A stretch of 64,000 nucleotides of DNA from Segniliparus rotundus DSM 44985 (GCF_000092825.1 NC_014168.1:921946-985945), one strand, 5' to 3'; positions 1 to 9,945 are shown, numbered from the stretch's first letter. The notes: generated from the sequence alone by a model not told the origin. Numbers and translations are program-made.

Positions 1-1337
1 ACACCTGCGCCGTGCGGGAGAACGCGGACGACCGGCTGTACGGGACGCTCGGCCATCTGCGGCCGATCAAGGAGGCGAACCCCGGCATGCAGATCGCGGT
101 CGGCGGCTGCCTCGCGCAGAAAGACGGGGACACAGTGCTGCGCAGGGCCCCGTGGGTGGACGTGGTGTTCGGCACCCACAACATGGGGTCGTTGCCCGCG
201 CTTTTGCGGCGCGCGCGGCACAACCAGGCAGCGCAGATCGAGATCGTGGACTCGCTCCAAGCCTTCCCGTCCACATTGCCGAGCAAGCGCGACTCGCTGC
301 ACGCCGGCTGGGTTTCCATCGCTGTGGGCTGCAACAACACCTGCACGTTCTGCATCGTCCCCTCGTTGCGCGGCAAGCAGCTCGACCGCGCGCCGCAGGA
401 AATTGTCGCCGAGGTCCGCGCCTTGGTCGCCGAAGGCGTGCTGGAAGTGACGCTTTTGGGCCAGAACGTGAACGCCTACGGCTCCTCGTTCGCGGATCCG
501 GCTCTGCCCCGCGACCGGGGCGCGTTCGCGAAGCTCCTGCGTTCGATGGGCGAGATCGAAGGACTTGAGCGGGTGCGTTTCACCTCGCCGCATCCGGCTG
601 AGTTCACCGAGGACGTGGTGCTCGCGATGGCTGAGACCCCGAACGTTTGCCCGCATCTGCACATGCCGCTGCAATCCGGATCCGACCGGGTCCTCAAGGC
701 GATGCGCCGCTCGTACCGCTCCGCAAAATACCTCGGGATCGTGCGCCGGGTGAGAGAACTGCTGCCGGACGCGGCGATCACCACGGACATCATTGTCGGT
801 TTCCCCGGCGAGACGGAAGAGGATTTCCAAGCGACTCTCGACGTGGTCGCCCAAGCCCGGTTCGCGAGCGCCTACACCTTCCAATACTCCAAGCGGCCGG
901 GGACTCCGGCCGCCGAGCTGCCCGACCAGATCGACAAGGAGGTCGTCGCGGAGCGTTACCAGCGCCTCGTGGAGTTGCAGGAGCGGATCTGCTTGGAGGA
1001 GAACGAGCAGCAACTGGGACGTGAGGCCGAGCTGCTCGTGTCCGCGCCGCACGAGGGCAAAAAGAACGCGCAGACCTCGCGCCTCTCCGGGCGCAGCCGC
1101 GACGGCAGGCTCGTGCACTTTCTGCCGCCCGAGGGCGCGCAGCTGCGCCCCGGCGACTTCGTCCGCGTCCGGATCGCCCACGCCGCGCCGCATCATCTGA
1201 TCGGGGAGGCCGTGGCGGGGTCGCACCGGCCCACAACAGCGGGCGACCGGTACAGTCGCTCCCAGGCTCTCGAAGAGCCGCCCACGAACAAAAGCGCCGG
1301 GGTGTCCCTCGGTCTGCCTTTGATGCCCGCTCGGTGA
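1..1337 (+). CDS. miaB: MiaB, tRNA-2-methylthio-N6-isopentenyladenosine synthase (5' end cut by window)
   Basis: Radical-SAM methylthiotransferase that adds the methylthio group to isopentenyl-A37 of tRNAs, acting after MiaA, which is encoded 4 kb downstream. The frame is open from base 3 and begins TCAVREN, so one N-terminal cluster cysteine is present and the real start lies upstream of the window. A second N-terminal cluster Cys is in GGCLAQ. The radical-SAM triad CNNTCTFC lies near 320-370, followed by [10 protein letters not shown] and the substrate-binding region, and a C-terminal TRAM domain (about 1000-1210) ends the conserved part. The last 45 residues form a low-conservation tail, as in mycobacterial MiaB. 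The following gene is spaced for translational coupling. Confidence 0.95.
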   Translation, partial: TCAVRENADDRLYGTLGHLRPIKEANPGMQIAVGGCLAQKDGDTVLRRAPWVDVVFGTHNMGSLPALLRRARHNQAAQIEIVDSLQAFPSTLPSKRDSLHAGWVSIAVGCNNTCTFCIVPSLRGKQLDRAPQEIVAEVRALVAEGVLEVTLLGQNVNAYGSSFADPALPRDRGAFAKLLRSMGEIEGLERVRFTSPHPAEFTEDVVLAMAETPNVCPHLHMPLQSGSDRVLKAMRRSYRSAKYLGIVRRVRELLPDAAITTDIIVGFPGETEEDFQATLDVVAQARFASAYTFQYSKRPGTPAAELPDQIDKEVVAERYQRLVELQERICLEENEQQLGREAELLVSAPHEGKKNAQTSRLSGRSRDGRLVHFLPPEGAQLRPGDFVRVRIAHAAPHHLIGEAVAGSHRPTTAGDRYSRSQALEEPPTNKSAGVSLGLPLMPAR

Positions 1338-1357
1338 GCGCCCAGGAAGGAAACGCT

Positions 1358-2011
1358 GTGTCCAACCCGTCGATTGGCCGTCCCGGCGCCGAAGATCCGT
1401 TTGAGAAGATGCGTTTCCGGCCCGCGGGACAGGGCCCCAGCGCTGCGGAGCAGAACCCGAGCCCGCACAGCCGGCAGCCCGAGTCCGCGCCTTCGGGCCA
1501 TGTTGCGCCTTCGTGGGGCTGGCAGCAGCACTCGTTCCCCGCGCCTGACCCGCATCAAGGGTTCCCGCCGTCGCATCAGCACGCTCAACAGGCTCCCGCT
1601 CAGTACAGCGCCGCACTGCCGGAGGGGGCCGGGCAGCTCGTGCTGGACACGGGCTTTTTCTGGCTTGCGTGGATCTTCTTCCTCACCGGGCCGTCCGTGC
1701 GTGTCGACGGCGTGGAGCGCGCGCGCAACTGGGGCAAAGCGTTCGTCCCGGTCCCGCCCGGACAGCACCTTGTGGAGGTCTACACCCGGTACTTGTGGCC
1801 GGTCGGGCGGGCAAGCCTGCCGGTGTTCGTGCAGCCGGGACAAACGGCGCCGGTGTTCTACCGCGCCCCGGCTATCGTGTGGTGCAAGGGCGCGATCGGC
1901 CATGAGCCGCAGAAGACCCCGGGCCTGGTGCTCACGTTCGTCATCTTCGGTGCGCTCGCCCTTCTCGCCTGCGTCCTGCCGTTTGTCTCCTTGCTCCTCA
2001 CCGCGCGATGA
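1358..2011 (+). CDS. Conserved actinobacterial membrane protein of unknown function
   Basis: Predicted 217 residues. The first 90 are disordered and rich in Pro, Gln, His and Ser. A compact domain follows: a hydrophobic segment (LDTGFFWLAWIFFLTG), a beta-rich stretch containing VRVDGVERARNWGKA and PPGQHLVEVYTRY, and a C-terminal transmembrane helix (LVLTFVIFGALALLACVLPF). GTG 1358 is preferred because AGGAAGG sits 7 bases upstream; an in-frame GTG at 1334 overlaps the miaB stop and is the alternative. The stop overlaps the next start (ATGA), so the two membrane genes are probably co-translated. I do not recognise a function. The charged loop with a conserved-looking PGQH turn is reminiscent of small domains seen in other actinobacterial membrane proteins. 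Confidence 0.75.
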   Translation: MSNPSIGRPGAEDPFEKMRFRPAGQGPSAAEQNPSPHSRQPESAPSGHVAPSWGWQQHSFPAPDPHQGFPPSHQHAQQAPAQYSAALPEGAGQLVLDTGFFWLAWIFFLTGPSVRVDGVERARNWGKAFVPVPPGQHLVEVYTRYLWPVGRASLPVFVQPGQTAPVFYRAPAIVWCKGAIGHEPQKTPGLVLTFVIFGALALLACVLPFVSLLLTAR

Positions 2012-2535
2012 CGGCGAACGGACGAGAACCCATCCCTGATCCGCTCGCCCAGCTGAGTTCGGAGTTCCGAGCCCGAGAGCGCAGAATCCTCGCCGAGATC
2101 CAACCCTCGGCCCGGCTGTTCGTGCTGGCGGTGGCGGTGTTCCTGCTCGTCGCGGATGTGCTCGTCATGCCATTCCTCGGCGCGCACGGCGCGCACGCCC
2201 TCGGCAGGGAGCTGGTGGCGGGCAGCTGGCCGCGACAGATCGGCCAAGTCTCCACAATCGCACGGGTTTTCACGTTTTTCGTCGTGGCGGATCTCGTGGT
2301 CTCGGTGCTCGCGCTCATGCTCCGGCGCTGGGGCGCGGCGTTCCTCGCCGCCGCGGTCTCCTGCGTCTCGACGGCGTTCGGCGTCCTGGCCCTCTGGCAC
2401 AGCCAGACCAGTCAGGCGAGCCACGGCCAGCACGCCGGCGCAGCGCCCGGCCTGTTCCTCGCTGTTGTGCTGATCGCGGTGATCGCCTTCCACTGGGTGC
2501 GATTGACCACAGCCAACCTCGAAGCCGACCGGTAG
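2008..2535 (+). CDS. Conserved membrane protein, Rv2732c-like
   Basis: A 175-residue integral membrane protein with a charged cytoplasmic N-terminus (about 32 residues) and four predicted helices: around residues 32-55, 85-108, 112-130 and 150-168. The last helix ends in FHWVRL, which resembles the end of the M. tuberculosis protein in the same position after miaB (Rv2732c, from memory). The start overlaps the preceding gene by 4 bases (ATGA). Its stop abuts, base for base, the stop of the convergent gene that follows. No catalytic motif is visible, and the role is unknown. The assignment as a real gene rests on the coupling, membrane topology and position. Confidence 0.8.
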   Translation: MTANGREPIPDPLAQLSSEFRARERRILAEIQPSARLFVLAVAVFLLVADVLVMPFLGAHGAHALGRELVAGSWPRQIGQVSTIARVFTFFVVADLVVSVLALMLRRWGAAFLAAAVSCVSTAFGVLALWHSQTSQASHGQHAGAAPGLFLAVVLIAVIAFHWVRLTTANLEADR

Positions 2536-3729
2536 TCACCGCCGGAGCGCGTGGGCCGCCTCGAAGGACTCTGGGGCGCCTGCCTCGCGCTGGGGCGCGC
2601 TCTGCGCCTGCTGCGGCGACTGCCACCGCAGCCAACGCTCCCACGATCGCACTGACTGGCGCTGCCACAAACGGTCGATGGCGGGGTGCAGCCGTCTGCT
2701 CAATTCGGCGGCCAACACGAACGGAGCCCGCCCGAAGAGGATCGCGAGCCCGATCCACGGCGCGGGCAACCGGTAGCGGCTCCGGTTCCACGGCAACATG
2801 AACAGCTGGGCGTGTCCGGCCATGATGTTGCGGTGCGCAAGCTTGCGCAACCGGGCGAAGCCGCGTTCGCCAGGCCTTGGGGCGAAGGCCGGCACGAACG
2901 ACTCGACGAGCTCGCGCCCGCAGTCGCCGGAGTCGTAGGAGCGCGCCGTGTCGAAAAGGTAGAGCAGCCGCAACCCGTCGCCGAGCGTTCGGGGGAAGAT
3001 GTCATCGCAGCGGACCCCGACCAGATGCCCGAGATAGCGGTTGAAGTGCAATGCCGCTTCGATCTCTGATTTCGAGGTCAGATATCCGAGGGCGGTGAGG
3101 CCGACCCCGGGGGCGACCGTGCCGCCGACCAGGGTGAGCAGCATTTCCACCTGGCTGATCGGCAATCCCCACCGCTGCGCGTCCCATTCCGGGTGTGCAG
3201 CGACGCGCTGGCGGACCGAGACGTGCATGACCCGGACTTTCAACGAAATGCTCCGCCCGAGCGAGCCTGCCGTGAGCGCGGCCCCCGGTCGGCAGACCTC
3301 GATCCACCAGCGGCTTGTCTCCAAGTAGCGGTTCAGCGCCCGCTCACCCGCGTAGCCGCCGGAGAGGGACAACGGCACGGCGAGAGAACCTTCGGTGTAC
3401 GTGTCCATGGTTGCCGCGTTGGCCATCGCGCCGAGGGCGTAGCCCCATCGCCGCCACACCGCGGCGCCGCGCTCGACCAGTTCGGGTCGCACCCAATCGG
3501 GGATCCGCTCGAACTCGGCGAAAAGCTGCCGCATGGATGCAGGCGCTTCGGGGACATGCTCCACCCCGACGGCCAGCGCCCTGTCGAGCAGTTCTCGTGA
3601 TCGAGTGGGGCCGAGCTCGCCGTGGTAGGTCTGGGCCACGAACTGTTCCGCCACGGGGTCGCCGGCGAGGAGCAGTTCGCCGAACCGTCGCGCTGTCGTC
3701 TCGTCGGGGTACAGGTCGAATCCGGTCAT
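2536..3729 (-). CDS. Oxygenase MpaB family protein (DUF2236)
   Basis: About 397 residues of the DUF2236/MpaB (latex-clearing-protein-like) helical family, whose characterised members bind b-type haem and oxidise polyisoprene or other lipids; the substrate here is unknown. Features seen: DWVRPELVERG and a helix-rich core, SLSGGYAGERALNRYLET, RVMHVSVRQRV (a conserved haem-ligand-type His in the family), LGYLTSKSEIEAALHFNRYLGHLVG, and a C-terminal HRNIMAGHAQLF segment. The frame remains open far upstream through the next gene. ATG 3729 (MTGFDLYPDE) is the first start matching the family; GTG 3738 is possible. It stops immediately against the convergent membrane gene. M. tuberculosis lacks it at this point in the block, so it looks like a lineage-specific insertion. 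Confidence 0.75.
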   Translation of the reverse strand: MTGFDLYPDETTARRFGELLLAGDPVAEQFVAQTYHGELGPTRSRELLDRALAVGVEHVPEAPASMRQLFAEFERIPDWVRPELVERGAAVWRRWGYALGAMANAATMDTYTEGSLAVPLSLSGGYAGERALNRYLETSRWWIEVCRPGAALTAGSLGRSISLKVRVMHVSVRQRVAAHPEWDAQRWGLPISQVEMLLTLVGGTVAPGVGLTALGYLTSKSEIEAALHFNRYLGHLVGVRCDDIFPRTLGDGLRLLYLFDTARSYDSGDCGRELVESFVPAFAPRPGERGFARLRKLAHRNIMAGHAQLFMLPWNRSRYRLPAPWIGLAILFGRAPFVLAAELSRRLHPAIDRLWQRQSVRSWERWLRWQSPQQAQSAPQREAGAPESFEAAHALRR

Positions 3730-3866
3730 CCGTTTCACCGCGCCGCGCACTCGGGCATGGGCGCCGCGGTCGCGGCGTTCGGCCCAGCGAAACGCAGTGG
3801 GCAGGGGCGCGGGCCCCTGCGTCTCAGCCGGGTCTGTGCGCCACGCCTCGTCACGGCGCCTCGATG

Positions 3867-5198
3867 TCAATCGCCGACCGCGGATTGGGCCTGCTCGGCC
3901 CATTGGCGCCACTGCGCGGCTTGTTCGAGAAGTTTCTGCTCGTCCTTTGCCTTGCCGCTCGCTTTTGCTTTCGCGGCCTGTGCTTCGAACTGCTCGGCGC
4001 GCTCCACGAACTGGTGGGCGCGCGCTTTGAGCTCCGGGTCCGACTTCGTCCAGCTGCGCCGGTCGGCGTCCTCGATGCGCGCGGCGGCCTCTTGCAGGCG
4101 CCGGGAAAGCTCTTTGACCCTGTCCTTGGGGACTTGGCCGATCTTCTCCCAACGGTCGCGCACCTCGCGAAGGACGCTGCGCGCCTCGGCGAGCTTCTCC
4201 TGCGGGTTGGTTCGTTCGAGCCGGGCCAGCAGCGATTCTTTCGCGGCGGCATTGGCCTCGTACTCGGCCTGATGCTCGCTTTCGTTCTGCTCCCGCGCGG
4301 CGGCGAAAGCGTCCTGCGCGGCGTTGAGCCTCGCCCAGAGCTGGTTCTCGTCTTCGCGCGAGGCTGGTCCGAGTTTCTTCCACGCAGCGCGGATCTCGCG
4401 GAAGCTCGCGGGGGCGGAGTCCGGGTCGGAGCTTTTCGCGATCTGTTCGGCTTTGGCGACGAGTTCTTCCTTGCGCTTTTTCACCTGGGCGCGCGAGCGG
4501 TCGAGTTCGGCGAAATGCGCTTGGCGGCGGTCGTTGAATTGGTCGCGGGCGGCTTTGTAGCGAGCCCACAGCGCCTCGTCCACATCCCGGTCCAAGCCTT
4601 TGATGCTCTTCCATCGCTCGAGGATGTCGCGCAGCCGCTGCCCGGCGGCCTTCCAGTCGGTGGAGCTCCGGGCGATCTGCTCGGCCTCCTGCGCGAGCTG
4701 TTCGCGCTCTGCGGCGGCCTCCTGCTTGTGCGCCGCCCGCCGCTCCCGCTCTCCGGCGTGCCTTTCCTCAGCTTTTGCCACCAGCGCGGTGAGCTGTTCC
4801 CGGAGCGCCGCGAAATCGCCGAGCGCGGCCGCTTCGGGCAAACCGCGCAACAAATCCTCTGCGGCTGTTTTCGTTTTGCGCGCGTCCGCGCCTTTTTCCA
4901 ACCGGGTGCGCAGAATCTCGACCTCGGTCGAGATGTCTTCGAAGCGGCGGCCGAAATGCGCGAGGCCTTCTTCGACCGTGCCTGCCTCCCAGACGCCGAT
5001 CTGCCGCTCGCCTTCCGCCGTGATGAGCCAGACCGCGCCGTGCTCGTCGATCCGCCCGTGACGCGCGGGATCGGCCTTGAGCGCGCCGCCTGTTTTCGGG
5101 GCGGCTTGCGCGCCGGGGCGGGGGACCGGACGTGGTCGGGGGCCGATGTCCGCCGGGCTCGGTTTCTGCTCCGTCTGGGTCGGGGCTTCCGCGTTCAT
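3867..5198 (-). CDS. DUF349 coiled-coil protein, Rv2731-like
   Basis: About 443 residues, rich in Ala, Glu, Lys and Arg. After a Pro-rich N-terminus (residues 1-40) and a short beta-rich segment ([20 protein letters not shown]), the rest is several DUF349 helical repeats with the recurring W(K/E)xI/LG signature: [47 protein letters not shown] and [16 protein letters not shown] (each given in part). The family is conserved in actinobacteria. Its biochemical role is not settled, though nucleic-acid or tRNA-associated roles have been suggested for DUF349 proteins. ATG 5198 is preferred over a TTG at 5210. It is divergent from miaA with only about 45 bases between starts, as in M. tuberculosis. 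Confidence 0.85.
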   Translation of the reverse strand: MNAEAPTQTEQKPSPADIGPRPRPVPRPGAQAAPKTGGALKADPARHGRIDEHGAVWLITAEGERQIGVWEAGTVEEGLAHFGRRFEDISTEVEILRTRLEKGADARKTKTAAEDLLRGLPEAAALGDFAALREQLTALVAKAEERHAGERERRAAHKQEAAAEREQLAQEAEQIARSSTDWKAAGQRLRDILERWKSIKGLDRDVDEALWARYKAARDQFNDRRQAHFAELDRSRAQVKKRKEELVAKAEQIAKSSDPDSAPASFREIRAAWKKLGPASREDENQLWARLNAAQDAFAAAREQNESEHQAEYEANAAAKESLLARLERTNPQEKLAEARSVLREVRDRWEKIGQVPKDRVKELSRRLQEAAARIEDADRRSWTKSDPELKARAHQFVERAEQFEAQAAKAKASGKAKDEQKLLEQAAQWRQWAEQAQSAVGD

Positions 5199-5232
5199 AC
5201 CACTATTCAACCAGGTTCATATCGCGCTGGCA

Positions 5233-5238
5233 TAGGGT
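5233..5238 (+). promoter_or_regulatory. Predicted -10 element of a leaderless miaA promoter
   Basis: TAGGGT lies 7 bases before the miaA ATG, so transcription would begin at or next to the start codon. There is no Shine-Dalgarno sequence in front of miaA, consistent with a leaderless mRNA. Confidence 0.45.
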
Positions 5239-5245
5239 ACTGGCC

Positions 5246-6193
5246 ATGGTTGGGATTCTGAGGCCGATCGCGGTGATCGGCCCGACTGCGACGGGCAAGT
5301 CCCAGCTCGGCGTCGATCTCGCGCTTCGTTTGGGCGGCGAGGTGGTGAACATCGACGCCGCGGCGCAATACCGAGGGATGGACATCGGGACCGCGAAGCC
5401 CTCCCCTGAGGAGCGCCGAGGCGTCGCGCACTATCAGATCGACGTGCTCGACGTGGCGCAGACGGCGACCGTCGCCAGGTACCAGCAGGCCGCTTCCGCG
5501 GATGTGGCGGCGATCCTCGAACGGGGGCGCGTCCCGGTCGTCGTCGGCGGTTCGATGATGTACGTCCAGTCGCTTTTCGACGAATGGCGCATCCCGGCCA
5601 CGGACCCGGATCTGCGCGCCCGGCTCGAAACGGAACTCGGCGAGATCGGCGCCCGGGCCCTGCACGAACGCCTGGCCGCGCTGGACCCCGCCGCCGCTTC
5701 GGCCATCAAACCGAGCGATGCGCGCAGAGTGGTCCGCGCGCTGGAAGTGGTCACGCTCACCGGCGAGCCCTACGCCGCCACCATGCCCCGGCGCGGCGGC
5801 GAGCCGAGGTGGGGGGCGCGGATCATCGGATTGGACAGGGACACCGAGGACCTGGACGCGCGGATCGCCGCGCGCACCGAGGCGATGTTCGACGCCGGCC
5901 TCGTGGCGGAAACGGAGCGTCTGGTGCGGCAGGGGCTCCGTGAAGGCGTCACAGCGCCCAAGCTCATCGGCTACGCCCAGGTCCTCGCCATGCTCGACGG
6001 GCAGATGACGCAGGCCCAAGCGAGAGCGGACACGACGATGCGCACTCGCCGCCATGTGCGCCGACAGCGCTCCTGGTTCCGGCGTGACGCCCGTGTGCGC
6101 TGGCTCGACGCCGGCGCGAGGGACCTGCTCGACCAAGCGATCGCGGTGGTGAACGACGTGGGAGGCCCAGGCGGCGAGAGTACAATGCGGTGA
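5246..6193 (+). CDS. miaA: MiaA, tRNA dimethylallyltransferase
   Basis: 315 residues. It transfers dimethylallyl from DMAPP to A37 of tRNAs that read UNN codons, making the substrate for MiaB, encoded at the left edge. P-loop GPTATGKS near residue 11; [22 protein letters not shown] is the tRNA-contact and active-site segment; then [13 protein letters not shown] and IGYAQVL. The C-terminal [15 protein letters not shown] is the typical tRNA-binding end. ATG 5246 is chosen because it begins seven residues before the conserved [12 protein letters not shown] and has a -10 element just upstream. The stop overlaps the dapF start (GTGATG), giving a miaA-dapF operon as in mycobacteria. Confidence 0.95.
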   Translation: MVGILRPIAVIGPTATGKSQLGVDLALRLGGEVVNIDAAAQYRGMDIGTAKPSPEERRGVAHYQIDVLDVAQTATVARYQQAASADVAAILERGRVPVVVGGSMMYVQSLFDEWRIPATDPDLRARLETELGEIGARALHERLAALDPAAASAIKPSDARRVVRALEVVTLTGEPYAATMPRRGGEPRWGARIIGLDRDTEDLDARIAARTEAMFDAGLVAETERLVRQGLREGVTAPKLIGYAQVLAMLDGQMTQAQARADTTMRTRRHVRRQRSWFRRDARVRWLDAGARDLLDQAIAVVNDVGGPGGESTMR

Positions 6194-7119
6194 TGGTTTG
6201 CGACCCGGCGCCGTCCGTCCCGGCTTTGTTCCGCGAAGCGGTGCCGTTCGTGAAGGGCCACGGGACGCAGAACGATTTTGTGCTGATCGCGGACCCAGAC
6301 GCCCAGTTGAGCCTCGGCGTGGAGACTGTGGCGCTGCTCTGCGACCGGCGGGCCGGGATCGGCGGGGACGGCCTCATCCGCGCGGCGCGGGCGGGGGCGT
6401 TGCGCGCCTCGGGCGCGATAGCGCAGCTGCCCGACGGGGTCGGCGACGAGGACTGGTTCATGGACTACCGCAACGCCGACGGCGGCGTGGTCGAAATGTG
6501 CGGCAACGGCGCCCGCGTGTTCGCGCATTTCCTGCGCGCTCTCGGGCTTGAGCCCCGCGGCGACTACGCGATCGGCACCCGCGCGGGGGCCAAACGGGTC
6601 CGGTTGCTCTCCTTCGACGGCGGCGGGGCCGAAGTCTCGGTCGAGATGGGCCGGGTGCGCCTCGGCGGGCCCTCGGCCACCTCTGTCGCGGGCGCGCCGC
6701 GCGGTTGCTTCTCTGGCACTTCGGCGGACGTCGGAAACCCGCATTTGGTGTGTCTTGCGCAAGGGCTCGACTTGGACGGTCTCGCGGCCCTCGACCTGAC
6801 CCGTCAGCCCGACTACGACAAGGCGGTGTTCCCCGAGGGCGTGAATATCGAGTTCGTGGTGCCGCATTCGCCCGACAAAGCCACCCTGCGTGTGCACGAG
6901 CGCGGGGTGGGGGAGACCAAGGCGTGCGGCACCGGGTCGGTGGCCGCCGCCGCCGTGGTCCTCGCCGAGCTCGGATCAGGGTCGGGGGAAGTCGTTGTCG
7001 CCTCGCCGGGCGGCGTCGTGCAGGCGTATGTCGGACCAGACGGCTCCGCGGTTCTGCGCGGCCCGTCCGCGCTCGTGGCGCGCGGCGAGTTCGACAAGGC
7101 CTGGTTGCAACAGCGATGA
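6190..7119 (+). CDS. dapF: DapF, diaminopimelate epimerase
   Basis: 309 residues. PLP-independent epimerase converting LL- to meso-diaminopimelate for lysine and peptidoglycan. The two catalytic cysteines are visible: Cys104 in [10 protein letters not shown] and Cys246 in ETKACGTGS, each in the phosphate-clasping context of the family. The pseudo-symmetric halves meet around residue 150. HGTQNDFV near residue 24 and YRNADGG near 93 are substrate-contact motifs. There is a small insertion (about residues 65-86, [18 protein letters not shown]) relative to the shortest homologues. GTG 6190 overlaps the miaA stop; ATG 6193 is an equally possible start one codon later. Cytoplasmic. Confidence 0.96.
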   Translation: MMVCDPAPSVPALFREAVPFVKGHGTQNDFVLIADPDAQLSLGVETVALLCDRRAGIGGDGLIRAARAGALRASGAIAQLPDGVGDEDWFMDYRNADGGVVEMCGNGARVFAHFLRALGLEPRGDYAIGTRAGAKRVRLLSFDGGGAEVSVEMGRVRLGGPSATSVAGAPRGCFSGTSADVGNPHLVCLAQGLDLDGLAALDLTRQPDYDKAVFPEGVNIEFVVPHSPDKATLRVHERGVGETKACGTGSVAAAAVVLAELGSGSGEVVVASPGGVVQAYVGPDGSAVLRGPSALVARGEFDKAWLQQR

Positions 7120-7173
7120 GAGAAAGAATTGGGATGCGCGCAGGGTCGTCCTTGCGGCAAGATGGGGCCTGTT

Positions 7174-8709
7174 ATGTCATCTTTTGAAACTTCGTCGGAC
7201 AGTTCCGCGGCGCCCTGCGGCCAAGACCCGGACGGTCCGTTGTCCGCTGAGGCGTTCGGCGCGCGCCCTCCTCAGTCCACGTCCGGCTGGGGCGTCGTCC
7301 AAGAGGAAGCCGAATGGCTTTGGGAGGAGCGCGACTCGCTGCGGCGGGTGCAGGGCCTCTCCACAGAGCTCTCCGACGTTACCGAGGTCGAATACCGGCA
7401 GCTGCGTCTGGAGCGCGTCGTCCTTGTCGGCGTATGGCCGAAACGGCAATCCGCCGAGGCGGACGCGAGCATCAAAGAACTCGCCGCGCTCGCCCGAACG
7501 GCGGGTTCGCAGGTGCTGGAGGGCCTTGTGCAGCGCCGGGACAAACCCGACGCCGCCACCTACATCGGTTCGGGCAAGGTCGCCGCGGTCAAAGCAGTGG
7601 TGGCCGAGACCGAGGCCGACACGGTCATCTGCGACGGCGAGCTCACCCCCGCGCAACTGCGCACCCTGGAGCAGCAGGTCGGGGTCAAGGTCATCGACCG
7701 CACCGCCCTCATACTGGACATCTTCGCCCAGCACGCCACTTCGAAAGAGGGCAAGGCGCAAGTGCAACTCGCCCAGCTGCAGTACTTGCTGCCGCGGCTG
7801 CGCGGCTGGGGCCAGACGCTGTCCCGCCAGGCTGGCGGGCGCGCCGGCGGCGCGAACGGCGGCGTGGGGCTGCGCGGGCCTGGTGAGACCAAGATCGAGA
7901 CGGACCGCCGCAGAATCCGGGAGCGGATCTCCCATTTGCGCGGCGAACTGAAGGGCATGCGCAAAGTCCGCAGCACAAAGCGGTCGTTGCGCGAACGCAA
8001 CGGCGTCCCTTCGGCGGTCATCGTCGGCTACACGAACGCCGGGAAGTCGAGCTTGCTCGGCGCGCTCACCGGTGCCTCGGTCATCATCCGGGACGAACTG
8101 TTCGCCACGTTGGACCCGACCACCCGCAAGAGCTGGGGCGAGACCAGCGGCTCGTTCACCATCACGGACACAGTTGGTTTCGTGCGCCATCTTCCGACGC
8201 AGCTGGTGGAGGCGTTCGCGTCCACACTCGAAGAAGCGACCGGCGCAGATGTGCTCGTGCATGTCGTGGACGCCTCCGACCCGAGGCCCGCGGACCAGAT
8301 CCGGGTCGTGCGCGAGATTCTGGGCGACGTTTTCGCGAAGGCGCAGACTCCGTGGCCGACGGAAATCGTCGCGCTCAACAAATCGGACGCCGTCGATGAG
8401 GCCACGCTCGCCGGTCTGCGGATCGCGTTTCCCGAGGCGACGTTGGTCTCTGCTCGGACCGGGGAGGGGATCGACGAGCTCAAGCGCAGAATCGGGGAGG
8501 CTCTCGCCGTGCGTTCCGGCGCGGCCTGTTTGGTCGAACTCTCGCTGGCTGTTCCCGAGGACCGCCCTGATCTTTTGGCCAAGGTGTGCGCGGCGGGCCG
8601 GGTCCTGGCGTCGGAGGAAACCGAGTCCGGCACTCTCGTGCGCGCCTTGGTCCCGCAGGACCTCGCGGACCAGCTTCGGGGGGGCGCGACGAGTCTGGCC
8701 GAGACTTGA
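7174..8709 (+). CDS. hflX: HflX, ribosome-associated GTPase
   Basis: About 511 residues. HflX binds the 50S subunit and rescues or splits stalled ribosomes. In mycobacteria it is linked to macrolide and hypoxia responses (family knowledge). N-terminal HflX domain with ATYIGSGKV and ELTPAQLRTLEQ, then a Gly-rich linker (GRAGGANGG) and GPGETKIETDRRRIR. The G domain has G1 GYTNAGKSS, G2 TLDPTTR, G3 DTVGF and G4 NKSD. ATG 7174 is chosen; ATG 7162 is in frame four codons earlier, and the frame stays open further up. The first 60 residues are poorly conserved. It lies 54 bases after dapF on the same strand and 7 bases before the first acyl-CoA dehydrogenase. Confidence 0.93.
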   Translation: MSSFETSSDSSAAPCGQDPDGPLSAEAFGARPPQSTSGWGVVQEEAEWLWEERDSLRRVQGLSTELSDVTEVEYRQLRLERVVLVGVWPKRQSAEADASIKELAALARTAGSQVLEGLVQRRDKPDAATYIGSGKVAAVKAVVAETEADTVICDGELTPAQLRTLEQQVGVKVIDRTALILDIFAQHATSKEGKAQVQLAQLQYLLPRLRGWGQTLSRQAGGRAGGANGGVGLRGPGETKIETDRRRIRERISHLRGELKGMRKVRSTKRSLRERNGVPSAVIVGYTNAGKSSLLGALTGASVIIRDELFATLDPTTRKSWGETSGSFTITDTVGFVRHLPTQLVEAFASTLEEATGADVLVHVVDASDPRPADQIRVVREILGDVFAKAQTPWPTEIVALNKSDAVDEATLAGLRIAFPEATLVSARTGEGIDELKRRIGEALAVRSGAACLVELSLAVPEDRPDLLAKVCAAGRVLASEETESGTLVRALVPQDLADQLRGGATSLAET

Positions 8710-8716
8710 GGCTGTG

Positions 8717-9859
8717 ATGCGCAGAACACTTTTCGAGGAAGAGCACGATCTCTTCCGGGAGTCGTTCCGGTCCTTTCTGCGCCAGCACGCTGTTCCGAAA
8801 CGAGACGAGTGGCTTGCGCGCGGGATCGTCGACCGCGACTTCTGGTCCGCGATGGGGCAGAACGGTTTTCTCGGCATAGCGATCCCGACGGAGCACGGCG
8901 GCGGGGGGGTGGAGGACTTCCGCTTCAACATGGTGCTGGTGGAGGAGCCGTTGCGGTTGTGGCTCAGCGGGATCGGGATCACGTACCAAGAGGACATGAC
9001 TCTGCCGTACCTGCTCAAATACGGGTCAGAGGAACAGAAAGCGCGGTGGTTGCCGCAGGTCGCGTCGGGGGAGCGCATCCTCGCCGTCGCGATGACCGAG
9101 CCGTGCGCGGGCAGCGATTTGCAGTCGATGCAGACCACTGCCCTGCCCAAAGGAGACGACTGGCTCCTCAACGGGTCGAAGATCTTCATTTCGAACGGCG
9201 TCAACGCCGACCTTGTTGTGGTGGCGGCGCAGACCGAGCCGGGCTCGGGGGCCAAGGGCATCACGCTGTTCGCCGTCGAACGCGGCATGGCGGGCTTCGA
9301 GCGCGGCCGCAAACTGGAGAAGATCGGCCGCAGGGCCCAAGACACCGCCGAGCTGTTTTTCGACGATGTGCTTGTGCCAGCCGAGAATGTTATCGGCGAG
9401 GTCGGCAAGGGTTTCTCATATTTGATGGAGAGCTTGCCGCAAGAGCGCCTCGCGATCGCGGTCGCCGCGGCCGCTGAGATCGACGCCGCGATCGAGCTGG
9501 CTTCGGACTATGCGCGTGAGCGCAAGGCTTTCGGCAAGCCGATCGCGAAGTTCCAGAACACCAGATTCCTGCTCGCGGACCTCGCCGCGCAGCAGGCCGC
9601 CGTGCGAGCCCTGGTGGACCGCTGCGCGCAGGAGCGTCTTCGCGGCGAGTTGACGGCGAACGACGCGGCGGCGGTCAAGCTGTACGCGACCGAGCGCCAA
9701 CTGCACATCGTGGACCGTTGCCTGCAAGTGCACGGCGGCTACGGCTACATGCTCGAATACCCCATCGCGCAGCTCTACACCGACGCCAGGGTGCAGACGA
9801 TCTACGGCGGGACGTCCGAGGTCATGAAAGAGATCGTCGCGAGGAGCTTGGGGATATGA
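8717..9859 (+). CDS. fadE20: Acyl-CoA dehydrogenase, FadE20-like, copy 1
   Basis: 380 residues, an FAD-dependent acyl-CoA dehydrogenase of the long-chain or isovaleryl type. N-terminal helical domain; FAD-binding MTEPCAGSDLQ; the middle beta domain; C-terminal helices ending HGGYGYMLEYPIAQLYTDAR and IYGGTSEVMKEI. The medium-chain-type base position in IYGGT is Gly, so the catalytic base should be the Glu in the QERL motif of the central helix, as in long-chain and isovaleryl enzymes (family knowledge). It begins 7 bases after hflX and is likely in the same transcript, matching hflX-fadE20 in M. tuberculosis. A close paralogue follows. Compared with it, copy 1 carries a Cys in the FAD motif and a divergent substrate-side loop (EEPLRLWLSGIGITYQED). 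Confidence 0.92.
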   Translation: MRRTLFEEEHDLFRESFRSFLRQHAVPKRDEWLARGIVDRDFWSAMGQNGFLGIAIPTEHGGGGVEDFRFNMVLVEEPLRLWLSGIGITYQEDMTLPYLLKYGSEEQKARWLPQVASGERILAVAMTEPCAGSDLQSMQTTALPKGDDWLLNGSKIFISNGVNADLVVVAAQTEPGSGAKGITLFAVERGMAGFERGRKLEKIGRRAQDTAELFFDDVLVPAENVIGEVGKGFSYLMESLPQERLAIAVAAAAEIDAAIELASDYARERKAFGKPIAKFQNTRFLLADLAAQQAAVRALVDRCAQERLRGELTANDAAAVKLYATERQLHIVDRCLQVHGGYGYMLEYPIAQLYTDARVQTIYGGTSEVMKEIVARSLGI

Positions 9860-9918
9860 CCAAGGCCGGGCGAGGCGCTCGCCGCGACGCGGAACCGAGA
9901 CCGGCCGCTGCGCCGGGC

Positions 9919-9945
9919 TTGCTACACTAGGAACAGTGTTATGCT
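9919..9945 (+). promoter_or_regulatory. Predicted promoter with inverted repeat ahead of fadE20 copy 2
   Basis: TTGCTA (9919-9924) and TATGCT (9940-9945) form a sigma70-type pair with a short 15-base spacer. An inverted repeat ACACT-N6-AGTGT (9924-9939) fills the spacer, placed as an operator would be. No matching regulator gene is adjacent. The surrounding 9860-10043 contains no gene. Confidence 0.35.

Noticed and set aside
3315-5261. Plus-strand open frame of about 650 codons opposite the DUF349 and DUF2236 genes
   Set aside because: The DUF349 repeats on the minus strand explain the region; this frame has only biased composition.
9919-9945. KstR-type operator in the fadE20 copy 2 promoter
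   Set aside because: AAC and GTT half-sites have a 3-base rather than 2-base gap and the flanks do not fit TnnAACnnGTTnnA.
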